From Candidatus Mycoplasma haematominutum 'Birmingham 1' (GTDB lineage Bacteria > Bacillota_I > Bacilli_A > Mycoplasmatales > Mycoplasmoidaceae): a stretch of DNA of 64,000 bases. Numbering within the stretch: the first letter of the stretch is position 1; each line of letters opens with the position of its first letter. The stretch lies in NCBI RefSeq assembly GCF_000319365.1, contig NC_021007.1, positions 310,001 through 374,000 of the forward strand, given 5' to 3'. Below, piece by piece: positions 1 to 11,197 of the stretch. Below the pieces are notes generated by a model. It saw only the letters and a list, made by a program, of their open reading frames with translations, did not search any database and was not told the DNA's origin. The translations under genes were made by a program, and so were the position numbers.

Positions 1-54
1 AACTCCGGTAAAGATGAATGCATATTTTAAGAGTGCTGGGTACGTGAAAAGCAT
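1..54 (-). CDS. 5' end of a surface-type gene, cut by the window edge
   Basis: Eighteen codons from an ATG, running off the left edge. The peptide (LLKYAFIFTGV) resembles the leader of the 487-aa gene at 13912-15375 (LKYAVIFAGV), so this is probably the signal-anchor segment of a second member of that type. Its poly-G tract and body, if any, lie outside the window. Confidence 0.5.
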   Translation of the reverse strand, partial: MLFTYPALLKYAFIFTGV

Positions 55-111
55 TACTAATTAAAGTTGAGACACACCAATTGGGATTTTATGATTTGCG
101 GATCAACTCAT

Positions 112-998
112 CTAACTATTTTTAGGAGGAACTCAACTACCAATGATGACTATTTTGTCCTCTAACTCAGCTGAACTACTGGGGGGGGGCACCTCCTGTT
201 TAATTTGAGGTCTGTACATCTGTCTACTTCAATCACAATTTTTAAATAAATCAGCAGCTAAGGTAAAAGAAAGATGATAATTTACATCTTCATAACCTCT
301 CGTAAAAATAACCTTGACCTTTTCGGCTGAATTGACTGAAAAAGCTTCAAAGCGGTGCGAAGTTTGAACCACTCCTCTTAATTTACTCAACTCTCTTCCA
401 AATTCTCACTTGGGACTAAAAAAGTAAGCTAACGCCTCCCTAATAGCTATAGAGTTTATCTTCTGCTGAGTTTCATTTTCACTAGTGTTATCTATTGTGA
501 TTAATTGAGCTTTTTGCGCCGCATTAATATCAGCTGCTTCGAGATTAGACTTTACATCAGCTTCGCGAAGTGTAAATGAAACGCCCGGAAATTTTTCTTT
601 TAGAAAGAGATAGAACGAATGTTTTGAGGGAAAGGTAAATGATAGGCTATCTAATCTTTCAAAAAATTCTTCCCCTAAATCGAAAAAATCCGTGGGAAAG
701 TAGCGACTTGTCCAGTTACTCTCAGAGAAAGATATCTGTCTGTTTGGATGTAACATCTCCAGCGGAGAAAGCTTATTTTTCTCTAATATTTGAAGATCAG
801 TGGAACTTCTAGAATAATTGCCTCTTATGGAGGGAAAGCTCCCGAATGTATATTCGTTAATTTCATTTTTTTTAGTTAAGGATTGCCCCCCCCTGAGGTA
901 CTAGTATCTACAGTATGATAAATCAAAGGTGTAAGTCCTCCAGAAAAATATACTCCTAAGACTGAAATATATTTCACTATCCCTCCTAAACTAGTCAA
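112..998 (-). CDS. Phase-variable surface protein, OFF (G8)
   Basis: Full locus of 295 codons if in frame. The probable start is TTG, one codon after the in-frame stop of the upstream pseudogene (TAA AAA TTG). The leader is hydrophobic (YISVLGVYFSGG). The coding-strand poly-G tract at 886-893 has 8 G, so leader translation stops shortly after it; 9 G would join leader and body. The body (from QSLTKKNEINEY) is charged and contains one TGA-Trp at 406. A second homopolymer, C9 on the coding strand at 181-189, encodes Pro-Pro-Pro near the C-terminus. The body is not close to families A-D. Confidence 0.7.
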
Positions 999-1001
999 TT
1001 T

Positions 1002-2032
1002 TTAGGTATTAGGCTTACAACTTTCACTGGAGTGATTAGACGTCAGATTGCATAGAAAATTTTCAATAGCTCCGCTGTAGCTTCCAATAATCATTTCATT
1101 AGTTTTTAGGTTTTCTCACTTTCTGTTAGTTTCAACAGTTTTCGCATAAGATGTATTAAGGCTCTTCAGTTGAGTATTGTTGTCTTCTATTTTTTTAGCT
1201 AGCTGTTCATTCTGTAACTTTTCAATAATGCTTTTTTGTTCCTTTATTTTGCGTTGTAATCCCTCTTGGTAATTGCGTCTCGGGGACTCTTCCATAAGTC
1301 CTGCATAATTATTGAACTTAATAGCTGAGAGAGCTTTTCGTAACTTTTCTTGTTTTTAGATAATTACCTTCCGAGATTCTTGCAATTGTTGAAGTGCAGC
1401 TGCTGAAGCTTGACCATTCTGTGTTTGCCCTAAAGCCTGAGAAACGGGAGGGCTTTCATTCCTCTTTTTTTCCCAATCCTTAGAGCTGGTTTCGCAATTC
1501 TCCTTATTGTCTATAGCACATACAAATTTTTCCAACTCTTCTCCTCACTTGTAGATGGTTCTCGCTAATGTCAATAGAGAGGTGTTAGCAAAAGATAATT
1601 GGTGAATTTTGGCATCATGAGTTAGACGTTTGGAATCTCAATCTCCTAATTTTTTAAAAGCCTCCTCCAGTTGCTTTAAAACCTTCTTCAACTCATGATA
1701 AGCTTCTTCCAACTTCTTTTCCTCCTGAGATACTTTTTAAAGAGCATCATTTAATTCTGTATATTTCTCCCCCTTCTTTGTAGTTGTGTTTTTCAGCGCT
1801 TTTTTAAATTTTTCGGAAATTGCAGTTCACTCTTTTGAGAGATTATTTTCTGCTTCAAGTAATTTAAATAATTGCCGCTCATTTTCCCTTATATCGCTTT
1901 CTCCAAATAAGAGAGAATGACTTTTTCCGCTAGTTACTGAAAGATGAGGGGCGAAATACGCCCCTAATCCTGTAATACCTAAACTAGTGAAAGCTGCACT
2001 AATTAGTTTAGACAGGCCCCAGGGGGGGGCAT
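1002..2032 (-). pseudogene. Family A coiled-coil surface protein, pseudogene
   Basis: Homologous over its whole length to the genes at 15429 and 16468 (leader LSKLISAAFTSLGITGLGAYF, long coiled coil, Cys-containing end). It has two internal TAA codons in frame (1737-1739 and 1356-1358), each one C-to-T change from CAA. Unlike its relatives it has no poly-G mid-gene. Instead a C8 tract lies directly after the ATG (2022-2029 on the plus strand): with 9 C the ATG reads MPPPWGLSKL in frame, with 8 it does not. So initiation is off and the body is broken twice. Confidence 0.75.
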
Positions 2033-2046
2033 TACTTAAGTGCTAA

Positions 2047-3038
2047 TTATTGAGTTGTGGGAGTAGTGCAATGCTGTTGATCATTACCTCCGGAAAGGTT
2101 GCAAATTGAATTTAAAAGCCTTCCTTTTCAACTATAAATTCCGGAGGTAATTTTCCTCAACTTTTCTCATTTTTTATTAGACTCTTGTAGACTTAGGTAA
2201 TTTTTAATTAAAGTTTCTGTTTCTTTGACGCTATTTTCTGAGACTTTTTGCAACTCTGTATTAAACGATTCCTGGAATTTTTTAAATTGCTCTATTGCCT
2301 GTTTATAGGAATTATCTTTTGCAGTTAAATAAGCTTCCTTTTCATAATTCATCAAATTTAAATATGAAATACCCTTTAATAATACTTGAAGCTTCTTCTT
2401 TTCAGTTGATATTTTTTCTGCAGCCTCCTTTAACTTTTGGAGTGCATCTTTCGAATGTTGAGTGCCCCCCCCTGCAAATGTGACGCAGTAGCATCAACCT
2501 GTTCGGAAGTAGATTTATATCAGTCTGCGCCGACAGTGCTGCAATTTCGCGAAGCTGAAGCATCATTAATTGCACATAATAATTGTTCAAGAGATTTTCC
2601 CCAACCTGAAATAAGATTACCTACTCTAAAGAGAGAATTATTTCAAAATTTGGACTGATTAAGCAGTGCTTCAAGCTGTAATTTTTCCGCACTAGTCTTG
2701 TAATATTGTTCCAAGAACTCCCTTAAGCTTTCTTCTGAATCTTGTACTTTTTTGAAAAAGGAAGAAATATTTGAGTGCTCCTCCTTAATTAGTGTTAGAA
2801 GTCTAGTGCCAGCCTCCTCAAACTTTTTTAGGTACTTTTCTAAATTTTTTAACTGTTCACTTTGAGTGGCTGTAAATTTAGCTAATAATCTGGTAGAATC
2901 TTCCTGATCTACTGGAGAATAAATTAAATCTGACTCCTTTCCCGGAATTGCTAGGGATTCAGGCAAAAAATAAATAGTTAAAGCAGAAGTGGTTAATCCA
3001 GTTAAAGCAGAACTTACTAATTTAGTGAGGGGTAGCAT
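2047..3038 (-). CDS. Phase-variable family A coiled-coil protein, OFF (G8)
   Basis: Leader MLPLTKLVSSALTGLTTSALT followed by about 150 residues of coiled coil. Then comes a Trp/Cys segment (SGWGKSLEQLLCAIND), a poly-G tract at 2465-2472, and a second coiled-coil half starting GTQHSKDALQKLKEAAEK and ending SICNLSGG. With 8 G the first half ends within 12 codons after the tract; 9 G would give 330 aa. TGA encodes Trp at 2643 and 2167. The N-terminal half alone would still be made when OFF, as a secreted or anchored truncated protein. Confidence 0.8.
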
Positions 3039-3214
3039 AAATCTACACTACTCTTGACATTTGTTTTTCCCATTCCAATACTTCTTTATATTTATTTAAC
3101 GATTTCCTAATGTTCTTGTTTCTTCTTTGCTAATTCTGAATTTAATTTCCCATTTAACTGAAGTGAACACATTAAGGTAATCTCCATTTTACCTAAGTAG
3201 TATTTAGTAGAAGA

Positions 3215-3237
3215 GGGGGGGGGCGAGAGCCCCCTCC
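3215..3237. terminator. GC hairpin after the family D gene
   Basis: A run of nine G followed by CGAGAG and five C forms a strong stem 36 nt downstream of the stop at 3273. There is no clear U-tract on the minus strand. It is probably the operon end, and its G9 run may itself vary in length. Confidence 0.45.
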
Positions 3238-3272
3238 TTATTCTCAGGTAACTACCTTATGTCTATATTTAT

Positions 3273-4356
3273 TTAATCTTGGGTAAGTTGGCCCATCTTC
3301 TGCAATAATCAAGATGCTATATGCATTTCTATCACATCTTTCTTGTGTTGAACTATCTTCTTGTATTCTTGTTTAGGAGGGGCGCAACTTCTGGAATTTG
3401 TATTTCTTTTTCCTCCAAATCCAATAGAGGAAAAAGAACACCGCTGCCTATCTTGTTTCTCTCTTTTTTGTTGAACATTTAAGGTAGTAGATCAACCTTG
3501 CATATCCTCCATTCAAGGATGTTGATCCTCGTAAAAAACACTAAAAGGAGACTGCTGTCAATTTTTTCATCCAAAAAGATTACCGGCATCTGAAGGGTAA
3601 TTTTCTAGTCGTTTGAATAATTTCACTTCATTTTTATCTCAATTAATTTTGTGCAGAGATTGTCTAACTTTACGCTTAAGAGTTGGATCTAACTCGGGAG
3701 AAATTAATACTTCTTCATTAGGCGCTACGGCAGTTAATTTCAGGGAAAGTGCACTTTTTTTCTGATCTAATTTATGAAATCCCTCGAAAAAATACATTAG
3801 AGACTTCCTCTCCTCTGGAGTTAAAGGCTCTAGTTGATTGTCCACTGTCGATCGTTTTATTGTGTGGCTACTTCTCTTATTATGCTCCATATATTTTTCT
3901 ACTTTATGTTTAGCGTTCGTGAAGTTAAATTTAATTCGTTCCATTTTTTGCATTTCCCCTAAATAAGCTTTTTCCTGCTCATTATTAACCCGACTTATTA
4001 CATCTCTTTTTTCAATCTCTCTAGCAAAGCTACTTGATAAATTTTTGGGAGGGATATGAAGAAGTGGCTTAGAGCTTAAAAAATCTTCCGAAATATATTC
4101 TGAGTGATTATTTGTAATGTCTGATAATTGACTCTGGTTGGTAACAGGAGGTAGTACTATTGCATCACCAGAAGTTCTAAGTGGAAGAGTTGATAATCCT
4201 AAAGCATAATTTTTATCACCTCGGACTCTGTCGGCGCCCCCCCCCGTTGATTCCTAAACTATCTCCTATTCTTGAATGAAAAAATATAGGGGTTGAAGCT
4301 CCAGAAGCTATGACGGGAGCTAATAGCGCAACCTTTGCCTTGAAATTTCAAAACAT
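3273..4356 (-). CDS. Phase-variable family D surface protein, OFF (G9)
   Basis: ATG start with leader FWNFKAKVALLAPVIASGAS. The tract at 4237-4245 has 9 G and puts the leader into a stop after 7 codons; 8 or 11 G would give 360 or 361 aa. The body carries TIKRST, the conserved helix LTPEERKSLMYFFEGFHKL, several TGA-Trp codons and a tail EMHIASWLLQKMGQL. It is the closest relative of the ON gene at 28728-29828 (same EMHIA.WLL.KMGQL tail and leader type). Confidence 0.8.
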
Positions 4357-4376
4357 ATAAGGAATTGAAAAAAATA

Positions 4377-4382
4377 ATTTTA
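4377..4382 (-). promoter_or_regulatory. Promoter-like -10 box
   Basis: TAAAAT on the coding strand, followed by TATTTTTTT, about 20 nt before the ATG at 4356. The same box plus T-run precedes other operon-leading genes (10215, 11549, 29849, 32165). Confidence 0.45.
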
Positions 4383-4555
4383 CTATAAACTCTGAGCAAC
4401 AATTTATTTTGAATTAATCTCTCTTTTATTTATGGGAGCGGAAAAAGGGCTTAAACATTCTCGGGTAATATATTCCTACTACCCTCTCTGTTTTTTTGCT
4501 AGAAATTAATAAAAAAGTGTTACAGCAAAACCCACTATCTAAAAGATAACAAGAA

Positions 4556-4570
4556 GCGGCTAAAAGCCGC
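4556..4570. terminator. GC hairpin between two array genes
   Basis: GCGGC-taaaa-GCCGC stem, 29 nt past the stop of the gene ending at 4599. No T-run follows on the minus strand, so a transcription-end role is inferred from position. Confidence 0.5.
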
Positions 4571-4598
4571 CTCTTTTAAACTTTTCGCTACAAGAGTT

Positions 4599-5690
4599 TT
4601 ATTTTCGAGCTAATCTAGCGTTGTGAATCATTTTCATCTGATTCAATAATCAGGAGGCTATATCTAGTTCTATTTCAGATTTATAACTTTCAACTAATTG
4701 CTTAAATCTCTCCTTATCTCCCTTACACCATTCCTGTAGAGCCTGATTCCTAACGCTGTTTTCTGCATCTACAGAACATGTAGCCTCTTCATTTTTATTC
4801 ATATTGAATAAAGCCTGAGCATCTACAAATCTATTTATCTTGGACTTTCATACTTCTTCAGTTGAATAGAAAATGCTGTAGGGATTGTTTTTTCACTTTC
4901 CCCATCCTCAATTATTTTCATCCGTTTCTCCCTTAAACAACCTTAAATCTTTGCGCTTTCAATGTATCTTATTTAAATTCGTTACTACTTTCTTGTAAGA
5001 AATTACAGGGACTTCTGGAAAAGTAGAGGCTAAATCATGTTCAGCATTCATTAAATCATCTAATTTAGACAAATTAATGGACTTAAATTTATCTAATCGA
5101 GAATACATAATGAAAAATCTCAGCAGAGAATCTCGATGCTTCTTAGTTAAAGATTGGGCTCCACTTTCCTGGAAAGTTCTAATAGCAGACTCTACCCCTT
5201 GAGCTACAGGAGTGTCTTGATACTCTTTTACCTTATCTGTAATTACCCTAAATCCCTGTTTAGATTTTTTGACATATTTAATAGCTGCCTGAAATTCTTT
5301 TATCTGCTGTTCTGATATTTCTCTAACTTGAGCTACCTTATCAATCTCATCCTGTAAAGTGGAAATTTCAAATGCATCTGAACCTAAAATGTCGTCTTCT
5401 CGCTCTCATGCAAATTCAGCACTTTCAGTGTCTAGGTTTAGAGCTGTTTCGGGAGTAGAGCTAGTTTCTGAAACTGCAATAGCAGCTGAAGGTGAGTTAT
5501 TTGATGTGAAGTCCAGAGAGTGATTATTGACAGTGGCGTCTGCTACAGCAGGGCTGTCTATGCTAGAGATTGAGTAAGTGCTGCCTCCACTGGCACTATA
5601 AGAATTTGTATTAAAAGCTAAGGGTAGAGTCGCGCCTCCTGCAGTAAGAATAGATAATGTTGGAAAAAATATTCTATATTTTGCTGGCAT
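4599..5690 (-). CDS. Family D surface protein without poly-G (constitutive)
   Basis: 363 aa, ATG start, uninterrupted when TGA is Trp. The leader has a hydrophobic segment (RIFFPTLSILTAGGATLPLAF), then a Ser/Thr-rich stretch, a coiled coil, ALRRFF-type helix and a tail EIELDIASWLLNQMK. It is a clear paralogue of the gene at 31053-32126. Both lack a homopolymer after the leader (here SASGGSTYS uses mixed Gly codons), so expression should not phase-vary by slippage. It stands alone between two hairpins. Confidence 0.8.
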
Positions 5691-5728
5691 ATCTAAATTA
5701 AATTAATTTAAATATGAATAAAAATTAA

Positions 5729-5734
5729 ATTTTA
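5729..5734 (-). promoter_or_regulatory. Promoter-like -10 box
   Basis: TAAAAT in the context TGTAAAATTTAATTTTTATT, 39 nt upstream of the ATG at 5690. It matches the box in front of other operon-leading genes in the array. Confidence 0.35.
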
Positions 5735-5802
5735 CACATTTGTTTTTAAACGTGATTCTAAAAAATATTTATTAACGCACCCTTAATGCTACATAGAGTT
5801 GA

Positions 5803-5819
5803 CGGGGGAGTCTCCCCCG
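5803..5819. terminator. GC hairpin after the 5.9-10.2 kb operon
   Basis: GGGGGAG-T-CTCCCCC perfect stem, 88 nt below the stop of the gene ending at 5908. Likely ends the four-gene family B run; no U-tract. Confidence 0.45.
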
Positions 5820-5907
5820 CGACTCTCTCTAAAGTCCTACAGAATACTAAAAAGCAGGTTCAGTGAAATGGAGTATTACCATACTTTACTTCAGCAGCAG
5901 TTGCATC

Positions 5908-6957
5908 CTATAAGAGAGTGGGGTCTATTTGATTAATTCAGCCTAACATCGAAGCAGCTACTTTCATTTCTAAATTAGCTTTAGCTTCATCTACCTGAGC
6001 TTGAATTGCTAAAGCTTGTGGGGAAAGCCAAACTCTCATTTGTCTCCCCCTGTGAAAAGTATCGGTCTGTTTTTGCCGTTCTAATTTTTGTTGAGCGCTC
6101 TTTACCTTATTTACTAAATCATCATACTCTCTTTTATTGGATAGGAATAAATTAAATGGATTGGAAGTTCAATTATCTCACTTGGAGGGACTGGCGCGTC
6201 TAGGTCATCTGGTTTTAGAGGTAGTATCAGAATATATTATCTGGTCCCTAGCAGTTCAACTCATTTCCCTTAATTGTGATTGGATTTTCTCAATCTTAGG
6301 TCTATCCTTGGAAATCGAGTAGATGGCGTCTACGTTTGCAATTTCCTGAAAACTAGGTATTAATAATTCTCTAGCACTTTCTAATTTTTCAAAAAGTCTA
6401 TACATTTCCAAAAAAGCTAATCTTTCTAATTTCGAAAGCTTATCTACTCTAATATTCTGATTCTTACCTCTAATTTTCCCTAGAAAAGCCTCTAACTTCT
6501 TCTTACCGGAATTATATGGGGTTAAGTATTTGCTAGCCTCTTGTTTCACTTGAGAATAGGGGGTTTGACTTTCTTCCTGAAATTTCAATATTTTTTGCTC
6601 ATGCTCTGCCTCTTGTGCAATAGTTTTTGCGGTGCAAGAGGCAATACTATTTTCAGCTATTGGCTCTTGCATCATGTCTACAATTCTCTCTTCAGACATT
6701 AATGGGAGTTTAGTCGAACCGACTGAATAATTTTTATCAATGCTTCGAGACTGTATTTTTTCCCCTCACGATAGCTGCAGCTCTTGCGGTTGATCCATAT
6801 TTCTATCTAACCTAGGATAAAGCCCCCCCCCGAAGGAGGGGGTGAATAGATTCTCTAGGGAGAGACTACCTAGATTTGAAGATAAAAGAGTCGCTCCTGA
6901 AGGAGCTCCTAATAATAGTGAAAGTGCTCCAAGTAACTTAACTCTGGAATAGTGCAA
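5908..6957 (-). CDS. Phase-variable family B surface protein, ON (G9)
   Basis: 349 aa, ATG start. Leader KLLGALSLLLGAPSGATLL, then the tract at 6823-6831 in frame (FGGGLYPRL). The body has the conserved helix LSKLERLAFLEMYRLFEKLE, an NPFNLFLSNKREY segment and an amphipathic tail ending KVAASMLGW. Trp is encoded by TGA at 6766, 6256 and others. Unlike the other family B genes it lacks the R-x-[KR]-R site (the equivalent region reads KIRGKNQNIR). First ON member of a run of four. Confidence 0.85.
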
Positions 6958-6976
6958 GTAGGGCTAATCAGCCTTT

Positions 6977-8041
6977 TTATATAGATGGAGTTTCAAATTG
7001 ATTCAATCAGATAAGCATTTTAGCTGCAACCTTCATAGCTATTCTTGACTTAGCTTCCTCCACCTGAGCCTCTATCTTTTTCGCCTCAGGAGAAAGTATC
7101 ATTCTGCGGCGTAGTCCGCCTGTCAGCATATCTTTATTCTTTTGGGCCTGTAAAGAAGATTGAGTGGTTTGAATTTTTCTGATCAGGGAGTCATAATCTT
7201 GCTTACTGGAGAGAAAAACATGGTAGGGATTGTGCTCTCAATTGGCTCATCTTCTTGGAGTGCTTGACCTAGATCATCTGGATGAATTCTCTTCATATTT
7301 CACCTGGGGTTGGAAAGTTCAGCCAATTTGAAGTAAATTCTGCTCTATCTCTGATAACGATGGTCTAAAGCTTGTTTGAGTTAAAGGGAGGGTTGAATTA
7401 TCTAATTTATTTACTTTAGGGGTAAGATTTGCCTTTTCTTTTTCTAGTTTTTCAAATAATTTAAGCATCTCTAGAATAGCTTTTCTCTCATGTTGGGTTA
7501 AGGTAATAACTTTACTTTTTTCAGTAGCGCTTCTGCGGCTTCTCCTAGATGCGCTTACCTGTTGGGACTTAAAAAAAGCATTGACCTTCTCTCTAGCTGC
7601 GAAATAATCCCTAGAGTGAGGAATGCTTTCAGTAATAATAGATTGGGCTTTTTCCCTGCCCTCTTCACTTAAACTTAGTACCTCACCTTCTCGATGTTCT
7701 TCTAAATATATAGTTTTGATAGTATCTCCTTCAGTTAAATCGCTGACCGATTGCTTATCGGTTAAATCTATGTCTACAGTGCTGCTCTCCTTCAATTTGT
7801 AGTCCTGTACTTTTCCCTCTGATTTGTTCAACTGTAAGTTCTTAGCTGCTCCTTCTAACTCAAGGGTTTGAGCAGTCCGCTCAGGATATTTATTTTCTAG
7901 ATGATGGGAGCCCCCCCCCGAAGCCATAAGATTGCCCAGCGAAAAGTTACCTAACTCAAGAGTTGTTAGTGCTGTGCTAGAAGGTGCAGCTAAAAGGATT
8001 GTCATTCCTCCCATAAGTTGAACTCTTCTGTTTATAACCAA
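6977..8041 (-). CDS. Phase-variable family B surface protein, ON (G9)
   Basis: 354 aa. Leader VQLMGGMTILLAAPSSTAL; tract 7911-7919 read as SGGGSHH in frame. Residues about 45-160 are charged with a DxTDKQ..DLTEGDTI..IY motif shared by the family. RRSRR at residues 166-170 is followed by SA, then the helix LTQHERKAILEMLKLFEKLEKE. The tail is KVAAKMLIW. Stop and the next start downstream are 19 nt apart, as expected in one operon. Confidence 0.87.
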
Positions 8042-8070
8042 ACTTTTTTAAGGCTAAAAAATGGTAGAAG

Positions 8071-9117
8071 TTATATTTGATTCATTCAACTTAAAAGTCT
8101 GGATGCAACTTGGAAAGTAATATCTTCTTCAGCTCTCTCTATTCTCTGTTGAAATTCTTGTGTTTGAGAAGAGGGTCAAAATTTTGCCTGTATTCCCCTT
8201 GAAAAAACCTCACTGCGTTGCTGGTACTGTTTATTTTGTTTAGCCTGCTCTACTTTGCGAATTAGGGAAGTATAAATTGACTGATTTTCCAGAAAAAGAT
8301 TAAAGGGATTAAGTTCTCACTTTTTTCAATCAGGGAGAGCGGGGGAGCTGGCCCCTCATCTACGTTTCCTGACTGTAGGCTGGGTATATTTAATTTTTGA
8401 ACCCGTCATTCAATTTATCTCCCTAAGTTTTCGCTCAATTTCAACACTTTTCGGCTTAACTTTCTGAGCTGCAGCTACTCCAGCTAAATTACTATCTATC
8501 TCTGCCAATTGAGGGATAAGTATGCTTTGTTTGCCCTCTAACTTCTCAAATTCTTTAAACATCTCTAGGAGCGCTGTACGTTCATCTCTTGTTAGAGAAA
8601 GGAAACTATTATGTGCAGCTGCTCTTTTTCGTCTACTTGATTTAGACTGCATTTGCAATCACCTGTCAAACTTAGTCTTTCCTGTCTGATAGTTAGGTAG
8701 GTGTTTCTGAACTTTAGAAAGAGATTCCCTTACCTTAACTTTTCCCTTCTCCCTTAGAGTTAATGTCTTCTCCTCCTTTTCAGCTTCCATATAAATGTCT
8801 TGAATGTTCAAGTCTTTAAATTTGTGATCTATATCTTTTTCATCAGTGAAATTTACAGCGCCGTTAATGCTGTCCAAGCTTGAAGGGCTCTGTTTTTCCT
8901 TAAGCTCTATTTTTATGCTCTGAACTTTATCTCCTGAATCTAAAGTATTCCGGTTGAGGGGATAGTCCGAAGTAGTTAAGCTGGAGCCCCCCCCCAAGGG
9001 ACTAAACAGTTTACCTAAATCAAGAAAATTTAGCTCTGAAACAGCCAAAGAAGCCCCTGAAGGGGCTCCTAATAATAGAGATAGTGCTCCAATCAATTTA
9101 GTCCTAGCATGACTCAA
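8071..9117 (-). CDS. Phase-variable family B surface protein, ON (G9)
   Basis: 348 aa. Leader KLIGALSLLLGAPSGASLA, nearly identical in type to the gene at 5908. Tract 8987-8995 in frame (LGGGSSL). RRKR at residues 162-165 precedes AAA and the helix LTRDERTALLEMFKEFEKLEGK. NPFNLFLENQSIY and a VASRLLSWMNQI tail follow. TGA encodes Trp at 8659, 8410 and near the tail. Confidence 0.87.
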
Positions 9118-9132
9118 GACTGATTATTAAAT

Positions 9133-10170
9133 TTATGCTGTTTGAAAATTTCACTGATTGGCTCAGCGCAGTAATTTTGCCGCTACTTGCATAGATATTT
9201 TTGCCTTCGCCTCCTCTACCTCCTGCTTAAATCCCTGAGCAGTTGGAGAGAGTATCACTTTATACCTTAGTCCGCCCTTAACTGAATCAGCTTGTCTCTG
9301 TCTAGATAGTTTCGCCTCAGCCTGAGACACCTTAGTAAGTAAAGAAGTGTAGTCTGATTCCCTATCTAAAAAAACATGAAATGGATTGTTAGTCCATGTT
9401 TTTCAACTAGAGGTAGAAGTCCTTCTAAAAATTCCTCCAGAATTCTCTAAATACTTTACCTGAGGTGCAGTAGTTCACTGCATTTTACTCAAATTGGCTT
9501 CAATTTCAGCAAGACTAGGTCGTTGAGCAGAAGTGAGCTGCGCCTCACTTCCATCCAGACTATAAACTCTAGGAGAGAGTTTATCCCTCTCCTTTTCTAA
9601 GTCTTCAAATAACTTAAACATTGCTAGCAAAGCCTTCCGCTCCTTTAATGTAAGTCCTACTTCTTGATTAGACTTTGCGCTCCTCCTTGTTCTTCTGGTA
9701 GGCTTACCTAGTAATCTCTCAACTTTATCTTTTGCAGAAATGTAATCTGCTAAATGGGGAAGGCTTTTGGAGGCAAACTCCTGAGTTTTTAACTTGCTTT
9801 CTCCATCTAACTGAAGTGCTTTACCCTCTGTTATATTTTCAGAATAAATTGACTGTATAGTTCCTTTTTGGTCTGATTCATTCACTTGTTCCTGAGATGA
9901 TAAATCCAGCACTTGAACATTATCTTGACTCAATTCCTCAGCATTTAACTTTCGCTCCGGACTTATCTTCACTTGACTAAGCTCTGACTCTAGGGAAAGA
10001 GTGTGAGAAACATAGCTGTGCTCGTTATTTGCTAATTTTCCGGTGCCCCCCCCCTCGAAAGTAAGAAAGGGTAAAGAGAGTGAAAAGAAATTAGTTAGTG
10101 AAGGGGTAGAACTAGCTCCTAACCCTAAGACAACTACTGGAAGAGCTAATTTAGTTCTACTTCTAAGCAA
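9133..10170 (-). CDS. Phase-variable family B surface protein, ON (G9)
   Basis: 345 aa, first gene of the four-gene ON operon. Leader LALPVVVLGLGASSTPSL; tract 10046-10054 in frame (EGGGTGK). RRTRR at residues 159-163 is followed by SA. The helix LTLKERKALLAMFKLFEDLEKE, NPFHVFLDRESDY and tail VAAKLLRWANQ are standard for the family. A TAAAAT box lies upstream at 10215. Confidence 0.87.
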
Positions 10171-10214
10171 CTAGAAACTACCTTTAGATATTAGTAGATG
10201 TATGCAGTAAAAAA

Positions 10215-10220
10215 ATTTTA
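10215..10220 (-). promoter_or_regulatory. Promoter-like -10 box of the four-gene ON operon
   Basis: TAAAAT followed by a T-run (GGTAAAATTTTTTTAC), 45 nt upstream of the start at 10170. It directly follows a hairpin that would end the preceding unit. Confidence 0.4.
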
Positions 10221-10229
10221 CCTCCCTCT

Positions 10230-10254
10230 CAAAAAACAAGCGGCAAACCGCCGC
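10230..10254 (-). terminator. Intrinsic terminator
   Basis: On the minus strand a GCGGC...GCCGC stem is followed by TTGTTTTTT, the usual form of an intrinsic terminator, 68 nt below the stop at 10322. It separates the constant gene above from the ON operon below. Confidence 0.65.
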
Positions 10255-10321
10255 CCTTTGAGGCCTCTACATCTTTAAAAAGAATAAAAAATTAATATCT
10301 CATGTTTTTTACTCAAAGACA

Positions 10322-11005
10322 CTAAAAGTAAGCTTTATGAATTCCCTCCATTTCCCTAATTAATCAATTTGAGATGTCTCAAATTGCCTCTTTCTTCAAT
10401 TTTTCACTGTGTTCTATTTGTGGGTTTTTAAACTTCTCCCTTAATGTGGGAATTTCTGAATAGAGAGTGTTAAAACTTGCTGAACTGTTTCCCGCCTCCT
10501 CTGTTTCTGACACTTTAGAAAAGGATAAATTTTCTGAAGTTCAATCTAACCTATCTAATGACTGCAATACCTTACCAGCTTTCAACCCCTCAAAAGGTTT
10601 AAAGCTATCATCATCGACCTCTCTGGAGAGGGAGAAAAGTTCAGTATTTTCTAGCTTTAACAGAGAATAAGCTGCATAAAAACTAACTATCAACTCCCTC
10701 TCGGTTTGGCTTAACTCTATAGGTGGATTAATCATATCTCTCTTGTTAGCAGAGTGTAACTTTACCTTACCCATTAATTGAGAAAATTCTTGTATTCTCT
10801 CTGCAGTCAAAATATCTTCTATCTTTTTAGTACCTCCTCTAGATTTATAACTTTTATCAGCCTCCTCAACTATTTTCTGCAAAGTTAATTCCGAGAATGG
10901 TTCATCATAAACAGAGAATTTAGAAATCATTGTTAGGGGAGTTGCAACTGTAGCTACTGCACTAGTAGTTAAAAAAGTACCTAATAGCTGCAGCTTTAAA
11001 CTCAT
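10322..11005 (-). CDS. Short array member without poly-G (constitutive)
   Basis: 227 aa, ATG start. Leader LQLLGTFLTTSAVATVATPL; RGGTKK uses mixed codons, so there is no slippage tract. The middle has a helix LSQTERELIVSFYAAYSLL related to the LTxxER helix of other families, and the tail is AIWDISNWLIREMEGIHK. It is about two thirds of the usual length because it lacks most of the region between leader and helix. TGA-Trp at 10541. Confidence 0.75.
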
Positions 11006-11095
11006 CTCCTCCTTCCCTTTTTATCTAAAGCTTTAAAACCAAGCTGCTATGAAAACCGAATAAATCGTAATCAAGAGAGTAGAGAGATGTTTTTC

Positions 11096-11116
11096 GGTGC
11101 CTTGAAAAAGGCGCCT
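11096..11116. terminator. Possible terminator below atpE
   Basis: GGTGCCTT...AAGGCGCC stem (one G-T pair) in the 227-nt gap between atpE and the gene at 10322. The T-run is on the plus-strand side, so its direction is uncertain. The rest of the gap shows no gene. Confidence 0.35.
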
Positions 11117-11197
11117 TTTAATTAGGAAAAAAGCTTCTTATTTACTGGAGGTTGTTGATTGTAATGTTTGCTGATATTTGTCAAAATTGAAAATTTT

